This document shows, in pieces, positions 1-9,585 of a stretch of DNA of 64,000 nucleotides. This DNA is from Spongiactinospora rosea (GTDB lineage: Bacteria > Actinomycetota > Actinomycetes > Streptosporangiales > Streptosporangiaceae), in NCBI RefSeq assembly GCF_003315795.1, contig NZ_QMEY01000012.1, forward strand, positions 186,001 to 250,000, given 5' to 3'. The notes under the pieces were generated by a model. That model saw only the letters and a list, made by a program, of their open reading frames with translations, made no database searches and had not been told where the DNA came from. Position 1 is the first letter of the stretch, and the number at the start of each line of letters is the position of its first letter. The position numbers and the translations under genes are program-made.

Positions 1-318
1 GATCCGCCGGTAGCCGATGCTCCTGGCGTGCCGGACGGCGGAGTCGAGATCGAGCACCTCCAGGTCGCCCACCGTGGACGTGCCGCCGGACCTGCCGTGC
101 CCGCGGAAGTCGAAGCACACCACCCCGCCGAAGCCGCTGAACACGTGCGCGATGCGCCGCGCGGTGCCGTTCCGCCAGCCTCCGGTGAAGCCGTGCGCCA
201 GTACGACGCCCAGGTCGGCCCGCCGTTCGGCGGTGTCGCGGGGCGGTGTGTGCGCGGCGTCGATCCGCACGCCGTCCTTGGTGCGGAGCATCGCGTGGAA
301 GTGCGGGGCGAGCGGCAT
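1..318 (-). CDS. alpha/beta hydrolase, N-terminal part only
   Basis: Reading the minus strand from the ATG at 318 gives 106 open codons that run off the window at base 1, so the C-terminal part is missing. The visible part has the start of an alpha/beta-hydrolase fold: an oxyanion-hole segment VLAHGFTGGWRNG near residues 39-51, and a strand-turn FDFRGHGRSGG near residues 75-85. The catalytic serine elbow would lie beyond the edge. Substrate cannot be told. It diverges from typA, with 141 bp between the two starts. Frame continuity and fold motifs make the gene real; the exact family is uncertain. Confidence 0.75.
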   Translation of the reverse strand, partial: MPLAPHFHAMLRTKDGVRIDAAHTPPRDTAERRADLGVVLAHGFTGGWRNGTARRIAHVFSGFGGVVCFDFRGHGRSGGTSTVGDLEVLDLDSAVRHARSIGYRRI

Positions 319-399
319 GGGGTCGAGTGTAGGAAGGCCCGCGTCGGCGCAGGTGGACCGGGTGTCGGAGGACACACCGAAGAGGGCGTCAGGATCAAC

Positions 400-405
400 T
401 AAAAT
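400..405 (+). promoter_or_regulatory. possible -10 element for typA
   Basis: TAAAAT stands out in an otherwise GC-rich 141-bp divergent spacer, 55 bp before the typA start. No convincing -35 hexamer is seen at the usual distance, so this is a weak call based on composition and position only. Confidence 0.3.
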
Positions 406-459
406 AGTGCTGCCGCAAGGGTCCGCGGCCGATTCCCGATCACAGAGCGAGACTCCATC

Positions 460-2313
<1,854 letters not shown>

Positions 2314-2314
2314 C

Positions 2315-3178
2315 CTAGGGGCGGCCGGCCGCGGGGCGGTCGGCCGCGTTCCTCAGCTCGCGTTCGCTGCGGTCGGGGTAGAGGCGGCCGGGGCCGGGCA
2401 TGTGGTCGCCGAGGAGTTCGGAGACGGTGACGAAGGTGTAACCGGCGCGGGCGAGTTCGGACAGGATGCGCGGGGCCGCCTCGACCGTGGTGCGGTGGAT
2501 GTCGTGCAGCAGCACGATCGTCCCGGGCGGGGCGGCGACGGCGCGGCGCGTGATCAGGGCGGGGCGGCGGTCCCGCCAGTCGACCGTGTCGACGTCCCAA
2601 AGGATCTGCGCGAGCCCGTGGCCCTCGGCCACCCGCGCCACCAGGCGGTTCGTCGCGCCGTACGGCGGGCGCATGATCCGCATCCGGGTGCCCGTGGCGC
2701 TGCGCACGATCTGCTGGGTCCGGCGCAGCTCGGCCTCGATCAAGGGTCTGCGCAGGTCGGTGAGCATCGCGTGGTCCCAGGTGTGATTGCCCACCTCATG
2801 GCCCTCGGCCACCATCCGCCGCAACCCGGCCGCGCCACTGGCGGCCACCATCCGGCCGACCACGAAGAAGGTGGCCTTGGCCTGATGCTCGGCGAGCATG
2901 TCCAGCAGCTTGGCGGTGTAGCGGTAAGGGCCGTCGTCGAAGGTCAGCGCCACGCACTTGAGCGCGGCGCAGTCGAGCGCCCGCGGCCGGAACGCACCGA
3001 ACGCGGTGGGCCACTCGGGCTGCACGGCGGCCAGCCGCTCGGCCAGCTCATGCGGCGGAATCACCTCTTCCACCCGCCCCACGGCCCGCTCTTCCTTCTC
3101 CGCCTTCTGCCCACCACCCCCACACCCGGCGATCGACACCACCACCAATGCCGCAATGATCTTTTTGCTCCACAACAC
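2315..3178 (-). CDS. polysaccharide deacetylase (NodB) lipoprotein
   Basis: The chosen GTG start at 3178 has an AAGGG element upstream and gives a short lipoprotein signal, LWSKKIIAALVVVSIAGCGG, with the lipobox cysteine about 20 residues in. The longer open frame to 3352 would bury this signal. The NodB domain shows TFDDGP (metal-binding Asp pair), the HxxxH motif in NHTWDH, RPPYGA, DVDTVDW and LLHD. The family removes N- or O-acetyl groups from peptidoglycan or other surface polysaccharides. The protein is probably lipid-anchored outside the membrane. It converges on typA. Substrate is not predictable from sequence. Confidence 0.9.
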   Translation of the reverse strand: MLWSKKIIAALVVVSIAGCGGGGQKAEKEERAVGRVEEVIPPHELAERLAAVQPEWPTAFGAFRPRALDCAALKCVALTFDDGPYRYTAKLLDMLAEHQAKATFFVVGRMVAASGAAGLRRMVAEGHEVGNHTWDHAMLTDLRRPLIEAELRRTQQIVRSATGTRMRIMRPPYGATNRLVARVAEGHGLAQILWDVDTVDWRDRRPALITRRAVAAPPGTIVLLHDIHRTTVEAAPRILSELARAGYTFVTVSELLGDHMPGPGRLYPDRSERELRNAADRPAAGRP

Positions 3179-3242
3179 CGGGGCCGCCCTTGCTGGTTGG
3201 TGTGGGCCGGCGGTGGGGGGCGGCCGAAAGCCCGGCGGGGTG

Positions 3243-3548
3243 TCATGGATAGTCCTGGGCCGACTCCCCCCGCAGAATTCTGGCCAGGTCCTCCCACCAT
3301 GGTGGGACATCGGCCTGCAGTTCGGCGTAACGACGCGCCACCCGGACGGCACATCCGACCGGATCGCTGCCGGAGTGGTGGTGCCGGACCGGCCCCTCCC
3401 GCCAGCGGTAGCTTCCGTCGCGGAAGCTCACCACGAGTCCGATCCACACCGAGAGCGTGGAGTCATCGCAGACCTCGTACGCGTCGGTGACTCCCAGACC
3501 GATCAGCTCGGCCCGGAGCTTTCCTATCGCCGCTTGGGCCTCAGTCAC
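3243..3548 (-). CDS. small protein of unknown function
   Basis: A 101-residue protein starting at GTG 3548 (MTEAQAAIGKLRAELIGLGV), with GGGAG ten bases upstream. It is mixed in composition, has no signal peptide or membrane segment, and carries a run rich in Trp and His around SYRWREGPVRHHHSG. It reads like a compact soluble domain typical of small actinobacterial proteins of unknown role. It lies between the deacetylase and the XRE-cupin regulator on the same strand, with spacers over 60 bp, so an operon is not evident. I do not recognise the family. Confidence 0.55.
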   Translation of the reverse strand: MTEAQAAIGKLRAELIGLGVTDAYEVCDDSTLSVWIGLVVSFRDGSYRWREGPVRHHHSGSDPVGCAVRVARRYAELQADVPPWWEDLARILRGESAQDYP

Positions 3549-3662
3549 CAGCGGCCAACTCCCGCGTCTTGCACAGAGAGTGATGTACCCACCATCGAGG
3601 CCCGAGTTCGCCTTACCGGCCCGGTTGCTACCCGATCGTAATCGAACGCGTGAGACGCCCCA

Positions 3663-4244
3663 CTAGCGACGGTCGGGAAGCTCGGCGGGCTCGGTGACGA
3701 CCATCATGAAACGGCAGGTGGTGGCGCCGCGGTTGGCGTAGCGGTGCGGGCGGTCGGCGCTGAACAGGGCGGCTTCGTCCGTGCCGACGTGGTAGTCCTG
3801 GCCGAGCACGGTCAGGGTCAGCTCGCCCTCGATCACGGTGATCATCTCGCGGGTGCCCGCAGGGTGCGCGTCGCCGTCGTGGTGCTCCCCCGGGGCGAGC
3901 CGCCAGTCCCACAGTTCCAGGATCGCCGGGGCGTCGGTACCGACCAGCAGCCGCGCCGACCCCTCGCCGTGCTGGAACGTGACCACCCCCGAGCTGCCGA
4001 CCACCCGGACCACCGGGGTGTCGGCGACCTCCACGAGCCGGGCCACGGTGACGCCGAGCGCGTCGCCGATGCGGGCCAGCGTGGTCACGCTGGGGTTGGT
4101 CCGGGCCTGCTCGACCTGGACCAGCATGCCCCGGCTCACGCCGGACCTGGCGGCCAGCTCGTCCAGGGTCATCCGGCGGTGCGCGCGCTGTGCCCGCACG
4201 TTGTTCGCGATGGCCGCGGCGAGCGCCCCGTTGTCGTTGGACAT
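3663..4244 (-). CDS. XRE-family regulator with cupin sensor domain
   Basis: The 193-residue protein starts at ATG 4244 (MSNDNGALAAAIANNVRAQR). The N-terminal helix-turn-helix (TLDELAARSGVSRGMLVQVE) is of the Cro/C1 type and is followed by a C-terminal cupin barrel (DWRLAPGEHHDGDAHPAGT, then HRYANRGATTCRFMMV). This HTH-plus-cupin architecture is typical of regulators that sense a small metabolite and control a neighbouring transporter or catabolic gene. It is divergent from the EamA transporter gene with under 100 bp between, so that transporter is the likely target. The effector is unknown. Confidence 0.9.
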   Translation of the reverse strand: MSNDNGALAAAIANNVRAQRAHRRMTLDELAARSGVSRGMLVQVEQARTNPSVTTLARIGDALGVTVARLVEVADTPVVRVVGSSGVVTFQHGEGSARLLVGTDAPAILELWDWRLAPGEHHDGDAHPAGTREMITVIEGELTLTVLGQDYHVGTDEAALFSADRPHRYANRGATTCRFMMVVTEPAELPDRR

Positions 4245-4250
4245 GCAGTG

Positions 4251-4316
4251 CATTCTAGTGAACCTGATTTGCAGTTGATTGCACTGCTCTGGTGTACTTT
4301 GTTGCACTAGTAGGCC
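4251..4316. promoter_or_regulatory. divergent promoter with operator-like repeats
   Basis: The spacer between the XRE-cupin and EamA genes holds GCAGTtgattgcACTGC (4271-4287), an inverted repeat with 5-bp arms. It also holds CTAGTG (4255-4260) and its inverse CACTAG (4305-4310), symmetric around it. TTGCAG (4269-4274) and TGTACT (4293-4298) could be -35 and -10 boxes with an 18-bp spacer reading towards the transporter. The arrangement suggests binding by the divergent regulator. Confidence 0.45.
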
Positions 4317-4339
4317 AGCTCAGTGAACCGGAGCCCCCC

Positions 4340-5176
4340 TTGACCGCAGTCGTCCTCGCCACCGCGTGCGCGCTGGTGTACGGCACCGCCGACTTTTTCG
4401 GCGGGCTGGCGACCAGGCGTTCCCGCCTGCTGGCCGTCGTCGTCCTGTCGCAGTTCTCGGGGCTGGCCCTCGTGGCGGCGGTGCTGCCCGCGCTGCCCGG
4501 TTCGCCCTCCGTGGACGCGCTGCTGTGGGGCGTGGCCGCGGGCATGTCGGGCACGGCCGGGCTGCTGCTGTTCTACCGGGCCCTGGCCTCCGGCACCATG
4601 TCGGTCGTCGCGCCCACCACGGCGACCACCTCGGCCGCCGTGCCGGTGCTGTTCGGGCTGGTGTCCGGGGAGCGTCCCACGTTCACCGCGCTGGCCGGGG
4701 TGGTGCTCGCGCTGGCCGCCGTACTGCTGGTGAGCCGTGGGCCGAAGGGCGCGGCAACCGCCACCGCGACGGCGCCGCTGCTGTCCGCGCTCGCCGCGGG
4801 CGCGGGGTTCGGCGGCTTCTTCGTCCTGGTCGCCCAGGCCCCGCACGACGCCGGGCTGTGGCCGCTGGCCGGGGCCAGAACGGTGTCGATCACGCTGGTC
4901 GTGGCGCTCGCCCTGGTCACCCGGCGCACGCTGCGGCCGGGGCCGCGGGCGCTGCCCATCATCGCGTTCGCCGGGGTGCTCGACATGAGCGCCAACGTGC
5001 TCTACCTGCTGGCCGCCCAGCGCGGGCTGCTCAGCCTGGTGGCCGTCCTGGTGTCGCTGTATCCGGCGACCACGATCCTGCTGGCCAGGTTCGTGCTGCG
5101 GGAGCGCCTGCGCGGGCTCCAGGTGGGCGGGGTGGTCATGGCGCTCGCCGCGGTCGCGCTGATCGCCACCGGGTAG
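4340..5176 (+). CDS. EamA/DMT-family transporter
   Basis: A 278-residue integral membrane protein with about ten hydrophobic helices in two repeated halves (N-terminal VVLATACALVYGTADFFGG, C-terminal block with YLLAAQRGLLSLVAVLVSL and YPATTILLARFVLRE), as in drug/metabolite transporters of the EamA group. I chose TTG 4340 because GGAG lies six bases upstream and the possible promoter ends just before it. An in-frame ATG at 4292 would place the start inside that promoter. It is probably an exporter of amino acids or other metabolites controlled by the divergent XRE-cupin regulator. Substrate is unknown. Confidence 0.85.
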   Translation: MTAVVLATACALVYGTADFFGGLATRRSRLLAVVVLSQFSGLALVAAVLPALPGSPSVDALLWGVAAGMSGTAGLLLFYRALASGTMSVVAPTTATTSAAVPVLFGLVSGERPTFTALAGVVLALAAVLLVSRGPKGAATATATAPLLSALAAGAGFGGFFVLVAQAPHDAGLWPLAGARTVSITLVVALALVTRRTLRPGPRALPIIAFAGVLDMSANVLYLLAAQRGLLSLVAVLVSLYPATTILLARFVLRERLRGLQVGGVVMALAAVALIATG

Positions 5177-5229
5177 CCCGGGCCGCCGAACATTGTCAGC
5201 ATCGGCGGGCACTTGTTACGTTCATCACC

Positions 5230-6180
5230 GTGCAGCCCGAGCGGGCACTTTTCGGATCGGGGTCGTTCGCGCACATCGCTGCGCCGTACGGCTCCGATGA
5301 GAGCTACCTGCGCCTCGTCCTGCCGCTGGTCGGCGAGGCGCTGCGGGAAGGCCACGACATCCTCGTGGTGACCGGTCAGCCGATGCTGGACCTGCTCGCC
5401 GAGATGCTGGGCGAGGACGCGGCCCGGGTGGACCGGCGGCTCAAGACGACCTGGTACACCCACCCGGCGCGCACGCTGACCGCCTACCACGAGTACGCCG
5501 AGCCGTGGGCCAAACGGCAGACGCTGCTGGTCGGCGAGCCGGTCTGGCTCGGGCGCAAGGAACGCGACATCCGGGAGTGGATCAGGTACGAGGCGGCCAT
5601 CAACCTGGCCTTCGCGGACGCGCCGATCGTGGCGCTGTGCCTGTACGACGAGCGGGCGACGCCCCCGCAGGTGCTGGAGGACGCCATGCGCGCCCACCCC
5701 TGGACCCTGAACGGCCAGGGCCTGGACCTCAGCCGCGGCTACGTCCCGCCGCAGCACTTCCTGCTCAGCGGCGACGAGCTGCCCTTCCCCGAGCCCCCGC
5801 CCTCCCGCGTCGTCGTCGCCTTCACGCCGCGCGACCTGAGCCGGGTACGGCAGGTCGTCGCGGCGGCGGGCGAGGGCGCGGGCCTGGACCGGGACACCGT
5901 CGGCTCACTGGTGCTCAGCGTGTCGGAGATCACCGCCAACACCGTGGAACACGGCGGCGGTTCGGGCTCGGTGGCCATCTGGACCGCGGGCAGCGAGCTC
6001 ATCTGCGAGATCGCCGACCCCGGAGGACGCCTGGACCTGCCGCTCCCCGGATTCCTGCCGCCCCGCCCGGAGTCGCCCCGCGGCTACGGCCTGTGGATCA
6101 GCCGCCAGCTCTGCGACCTCGTGGAGACCCGCCACACCGCGGGGATCCTCCGGGTCCGTCTGCACATGATCCTGCCCTGA
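5230..6180 (+). CDS. MEDS-domain / anti-sigma-type ATPase protein
   Basis: The 316-residue protein starts at GTG 5230 (VQPERALFGSGSFAHIAAPY). Residues 1-170 resemble the MEDS sensory domain (DcmR-like), with HIAAPYGSDESYLRLVLPLV and LCLYDERATPPQVLEDAMRAHP. Residues 190-316 form an RsbW-like GHKL ATPase domain: the N box is SEITANTVEHGGG, the G1-like box is EIADPGGRL, and SPRGYGLWISRQLCDLVE follows. No His phosphoacceptor domain is present. In actinomycetes such proteins are thought to act as sensor-linked anti-sigma or serine-kinase switch proteins. It lies 53 bp after the EamA gene and may be co-transcribed with it. Confidence 0.85.
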   Translation: MQPERALFGSGSFAHIAAPYGSDESYLRLVLPLVGEALREGHDILVVTGQPMLDLLAEMLGEDAARVDRRLKTTWYTHPARTLTAYHEYAEPWAKRQTLLVGEPVWLGRKERDIREWIRYEAAINLAFADAPIVALCLYDERATPPQVLEDAMRAHPWTLNGQGLDLSRGYVPPQHFLLSGDELPFPEPPPSRVVVAFTPRDLSRVRQVVAAAGEGAGLDRDTVGSLVLSVSEITANTVEHGGGSGSVAIWTAGSELICEIADPGGRLDLPLPGFLPPRPESPRGYGLWISRQLCDLVETRHTAGILRVRLHMILP

Positions 6181-6185
6181 CCGGG

Positions 6186-7037
6186 TCAGAGGAAGTCTCT
6201 GATCAGCCGGGCCACGTCGGCGAGGTGGCTTTCCAGCAGGAAGTGGCCGCCGTCCAGGAGGTGGATCCGGGCGTCGGGGACGTCATCGGCGAAGGCGCGG
6301 GCGCCTTCCGGGCCGAAGATCTCGTCGTTCCGGCCCCAGACGGCGAGCACGGGCGGCCGGTGCTCGCGGAGGTATTCGTGCAGGCGGGGGTAGAGCGGCA
6401 GGTTCGTGGCGTAGTCCAGCAGCAGGGCCAGTTGCACGCGGTCGTTGCCGGGGCGGGAGACCAGGGCGTGGTCATGGTGCCAGGTGTCCGGGCTGACCAG
6501 GGTCTCATCGGGCACGCCGTGCAGGTACTGCCACTTGATCGCGTCCAGGGTGAGCCCCGCGAGGACGGCCTTCTCGGCCTCGGGGGTCTGCTCGCGGTGG
6601 AAGTCCCAGACGAACCCCCAGAAGTCCTGAACGAAACCGGCCTCGTAGCCGTTGCCGCTCTGGGTGATGATCGCGGTGATCGCGCCGGGGTCGTTCAGGG
6701 CGAGCCGCCAGCCGACCGGGGCCCCGTAGTCCTGCACGTAGATGGCGTAGCGGGAGACCCCGAGCTGGTCCAGCAGGCCCGCGGTCAGGTCGGCGAGGGC
6801 GTCGAAGGTGTAGCCGAACTCCTCGGCGGGCGGCGCGTCGGACAGCCCGAACCCGAGGTGGTCGGGAGCGATGACGTGGTAGCGGTCGGCGAGGGCCGGG
6901 ATGAGCTCGCGGAACATGAACGAGCTGGTCGGGAAGCCGTGCAGCAGGACGAGCGCGGGCGCGTCCGCCGGTCCGGCCTCGCGGTAGAACAGCCGCCGGC
7001 CCTGCACGGTCGCGTAACGATGGTGGACGGTCGCCAT
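6186..7037 (-). CDS. alpha/beta hydrolase, epoxide hydrolase/dehalogenase-like
   Basis: A 283-residue hydrolase starting at ATG 7037 behind AAGGGG. It shows the oxyanion segment LLHGFPTSSFMFRELIPAL, PDHLGFGLSD, the nucleophile region IYVQDYGAPVGWRLAL with Asp as probable nucleophile (VQDYGAP), and the catalytic His in LLDGGHFLLESH. An Asp nucleophile is the pattern of epoxide hydrolases and haloalkane dehalogenases rather than esterases. It is transcribed away from the CGNR regulator across a short spacer rich in inverted repeats, which points to control by that regulator. Substrate is unknown. Confidence 0.88.
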   Translation of the reverse strand: MATVHHRYATVQGRRLFYREAGPADAPALVLLHGFPTSSFMFRELIPALADRYHVIAPDHLGFGLSDAPPAEEFGYTFDALADLTAGLLDQLGVSRYAIYVQDYGAPVGWRLALNDPGAITAIITQSGNGYEAGFVQDFWGFVWDFHREQTPEAEKAVLAGLTLDAIKWQYLHGVPDETLVSPDTWHHDHALVSRPGNDRVQLALLLDYATNLPLYPRLHEYLREHRPPVLAVWGRNDEIFGPEGARAFADDVPDARIHLLDGGHFLLESHLADVARLIRDFL

Positions 7038-7039
7038 GG

Positions 7040-7117
7040 CTAACCCCTTAGAATCGGTTGAGTGGTTAGACTCAAGCATCATCGACTCTAACCTGTCAAG
7101 TGCTCTATAGGGGTTAG
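7040..7117. promoter_or_regulatory. nested inverted repeats between hydrolase and CGNR genes
   Basis: Three perfect inverted repeats are nested in the 83-bp divergent spacer. They are CTAACCCCT (7040-7048) with AGGGGTTAG (7109-7117), which contain both ribosome-binding sites; GGTTAGA (7064-7070) with TCTAACC (7087-7093); and TTGAGT (7058-7063) with ACTCAA (7070-7075). The shared GGTTAG/CTAACC core looks like repeated operator half-sites for the divergent regulator. Confidence 0.5.
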
Positions 7118-7120
7118 GTA

Positions 7121-7639
7121 ATGCTCGAGACGACGACACCGGCGGACGAAGACGTGCTTCTGGACGTGCTCAACAGCACTCCGATCATCGACGGGGTCCA
7201 CCAGGACCTCCTGGCCGATCCGGCCGAGGCGCGCGCCTGGCTGCGGCAACGCGGAGGTGACGGGTCGGCGGCGGAACGCGACGCCGTCCGACAGGTCAGG
7301 GACACGCTGCAAGGGGTGGTCCGCGGGGACCTGCCGGTGGGCGCGCTGGAGCCCTTTCTCGGCGGTGTGGGTTACCGCCCGGGCACTTCAGAACAGGGCC
7401 TTGAGTGGTCCCTGGAGGTACCGCCCGAGCGGGCGCTGAGCGTCAGGGTCATGCTGACCTGGGACGCGCTGCGGCGGACGCGCCCCGGGCGGCTACGGCC
7501 GTGCGCGAACGACGAGTGTCGGTTGTTCCTGCTCGACCGCAGCAAGACGAACCGGGCGCGCTGGTGCTCCATGGCCGCGTGCGGCAACCGCATGAAGGCC
7601 CGGCGGCACTACCAGCGGACGCACCGGCCGCAGGAGTGA
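7121..7639 (+). CDS. CGNR zinc-finger regulator
   Basis: The 172-residue protein starts at ATG 7121. Its C-terminus has the CGNR zinc-finger pattern: RPCANDECRLFLLDRS, then ARWCSMAACGNRMKARRHY (Cys pairs plus CGNR). The N-terminal half is the ABATE-type stress-response domain usually fused to this finger, with a short LNSTPIIDG start. Such proteins are putative DNA-binding regulators in actinobacteria. It is divergent from the hydrolase gene across a repeat-rich spacer, and convergent with the sigma-factor gene 9 bp downstream. Confidence 0.88.
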   Translation: MLETTTPADEDVLLDVLNSTPIIDGVHQDLLADPAEARAWLRQRGGDGSAAERDAVRQVRDTLQGVVRGDLPVGALEPFLGGVGYRPGTSEQGLEWSLEVPPERALSVRVMLTWDALRRTRPGRLRPCANDECRLFLLDRSKTNRARWCSMAACGNRMKARRHYQRTHRPQE

Positions 7640-7648
7640 GGCGGCGGG

Positions 7649-8236
7649 CTACACGGCCACCGGGACGCGCAGCGCGCCGACCTCGCGGGCGTAGCCCTCC
7701 AGCATGCCGCGGAGCTGCCGCCGGCCGCGGTGCAGGCGGGACATCACCGTGCCGATGGGCGTGCCCATCCGCTCGGCGATCTCCTTGTAGGCGAATCCCT
7801 CGACATCGGCCAGGTAGACGGCCTCCCGGAACTCGTCGGGGAGCGACCGCAGGGCGTTCATCACGACGTTGTCGGGCAGCGCGTCGAGCGCCTCGGACTC
7901 GGCGGAACGGAGCCCCGTCGACATGTGGGACTCGGCCGCGGCGAGCTGCCAGTCCTCGATGTCCTCCGTCGCCGACAGCTTGGGCGAGCGCTGCTTCTTG
8001 CGGTAGTCGTTGATGAAGTTGTTGGTCAGGATGCGGTGCAGCCACGCCTTGAGGTTGGTGCCCTCGCGGAACTGGTGGTACGAGGTGTAGGCCTTGGCCA
8101 CGGTCTCCTGCACGAGGTCCTCGGCGTCGGCCGAGTTGCGGGTCAGGCGCATCGCGGATGCGTACAGTTGCGCGGTGACGGGCACGACGTCGCGTTCGAA
8201 CCACGCCTGGCGCTGCTCTTCGGTCATAGAGATCAT
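7649..8236 (-). CDS. ECF sigma factor, SigH/SigR type
   Basis: The 195-residue sigma factor starts at ATG 8236, where GAGGGGG lies seven bases upstream; the longer frame lacks such a site. Region 2 is RNSADAEDLVQETVAKAY and TNLKAWLHRILTNNFINDYR. Region 4 is EGFAYKEIAERMGTPIGTVM followed by SRLHRGRRQLR. These match the M. tuberculosis SigH / Streptomyces SigR family, which drives thiol-oxidative stress genes under a zinc anti-sigma factor (RshA/RsrA). No HxxxCxxC anti-sigma gene follows here; the next gene is convergent. A role in redox stress is inferred from family likeness only. Confidence 0.9.
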   Translation of the reverse strand: MISMTEEQRQAWFERDVVPVTAQLYASAMRLTRNSADAEDLVQETVAKAYTSYHQFREGTNLKAWLHRILTNNFINDYRKKQRSPKLSATEDIEDWQLAAAESHMSTGLRSAESEALDALPDNVVMNALRSLPDEFREAVYLADVEGFAYKEIAERMGTPIGTVMSRLHRGRRQLRGMLEGYAREVGALRVPVAV

Positions 8237-8493
8237 GTCGTATCCCCCTCGTACTCTTCCCCCCGTAACCACACGGCGGTGGGCATGACGCGCCCATCCG
8301 CTTCTTTGGCGGCTACGTCATGGTCCCAGGCAGGCCGTAATGGTTTCGTTAAGAGTCTTTCCTGCTCAGGGGGTCTAGCGTTACCCGGGCATGCGGCGGA
8401 CGTACTCACACCAAGGGCCGGGCAAGTCTCATTAGGATAACACTGTCCGCTCGATTCGGTGCAAAGTGTGGCAGGCATCACACCGAATGCTCT

Positions 8494-9585
8494 ATGGCTA
8501 CCGTGGTCGTCATGCACCAAGCCGATCGTCACGACCCCGCGGTCCGCCGCTGGGTGGCCGAGGCCATCCGCCAGGTCGAAGCCGACGCTCACAGAAGTTG
8601 TGATACCCACCTCCACGTCTTTCCGCTGCCCGCGCGCTGGGACGTAAACCTCTACCTGAAAGACGAGTCGGTGCACCCAACGGGTTCACTCAAACACCGG
8701 CTTGCCCGCTCGCTTTTCCTGTACGGCCTGGCCAACGGCTGGATCGGTCCGGAAACGACCATCGTGGAGGCGTCCAGCGGCTCGACCGCCGTCAGCGAGG
8801 CGTACTTCGCGCGCCTGCTCGGCCTGTCCTTCGTCGCGGTCATGCCGGAGTCGACGTCGCCGGAGAAGATCGCCCTGATCGAGTTCTATGGCGGCAAATG
8901 CCATCTGGTCGAGGATCCGTCGGCGATCTACGAGGAGTCGCACCGGCTGGCCGCCGAGTCCGGCGGGCACTTCATGGACCAGTTCACCTACGCCGAGCGG
9001 GCCACCGACTGGCGGGGCAACAACAACATCGCCGAGTCCATCTTCCAGCAGATGGAACTTGAGCGCTATCCCGAGCCCGACTGGATCGTGGTCGGCGCGG
9101 GTACCGGCGGCACGTCCGCCACCATCGGCCGCTACATCCGCTACCGCCGCCACGCCACCCGCCTCGCCGTGGTGGATCCCGAGGGCTCGGCCTTCTACCC
9201 GGCCTGGACCGGCGGTGACTACGCGGCGACCGCGCCGGGCTCGCGCATCGAGGGCATCGGCCGCCCGCGGGTGGAGCCGTCGTTCCAGCCCTCGGTGATC
9301 GACCGCATGATCCAGGTGCCGGACGCGCTGTCCATCGCGGCGATGCGCTGGGTACGCGAGGTGACCGGCCTGAACGTCGGCGGCTCCACCGGCACCAACG
9401 TGGCGGCGGCCGTGCGGATCCTCACCGAGATGCGGCAGACCGGCGAGCGGGGCAGCGTGGTGACGCTGATCTGTGACGGAGGCGAGCGGTACCGCGCCTC
9501 TTACGACAACGACGCCTGGCTCGCCGAGCGCGGCATCGACATCGGCCCCCATCTCGCCGATCTGCGGGAGTTCTTCAGCCGGTAG
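8494..9585 (+). CDS. PLP-dependent cysteine synthase-family enzyme, Cds1-like
   Basis: A 363-residue fold-type II PLP enzyme. The Schiff-base lysine is K67 in PTGSLKHR, the substrate-binding loop is EASSGSTAVSEAYF, and the PLP phosphate loop is GAGTGGTSATIGRY. Overall it resembles the mycobacterial cysteine desulfhydrase Cds1 (Rv3684 family), which releases sulfide from cysteine, more than the OASS biosynthetic enzymes. The start may be ATG 8494 or ATG 8512; neither has a clear ribosome-binding site. It is divergent from the SigH/SigR-like gene across 257 bp and overlaps the iron-binding protein gene by 11 bp tail to tail. A link to thiol balance is plausible. Confidence 0.85.
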   Translation: MATVVVMHQADRHDPAVRRWVAEAIRQVEADAHRSCDTHLHVFPLPARWDVNLYLKDESVHPTGSLKHRLARSLFLYGLANGWIGPETTIVEASSGSTAVSEAYFARLLGLSFVAVMPESTSPEKIALIEFYGGKCHLVEDPSAIYEESHRLAAESGGHFMDQFTYAERATDWRGNNNIAESIFQQMELERYPEPDWIVVGAGTGGTSATIGRYIRYRRHATRLAVVDPEGSAFYPAWTGGDYAATAPGSRIEGIGRPRVEPSFQPSVIDRMIQVPDALSIAAMRWVREVTGLNVGGSTGTNVAAAVRILTEMRQTGERGSVVTLICDGGERYRASYDNDAWLAERGIDIGPHLADLREFFSR

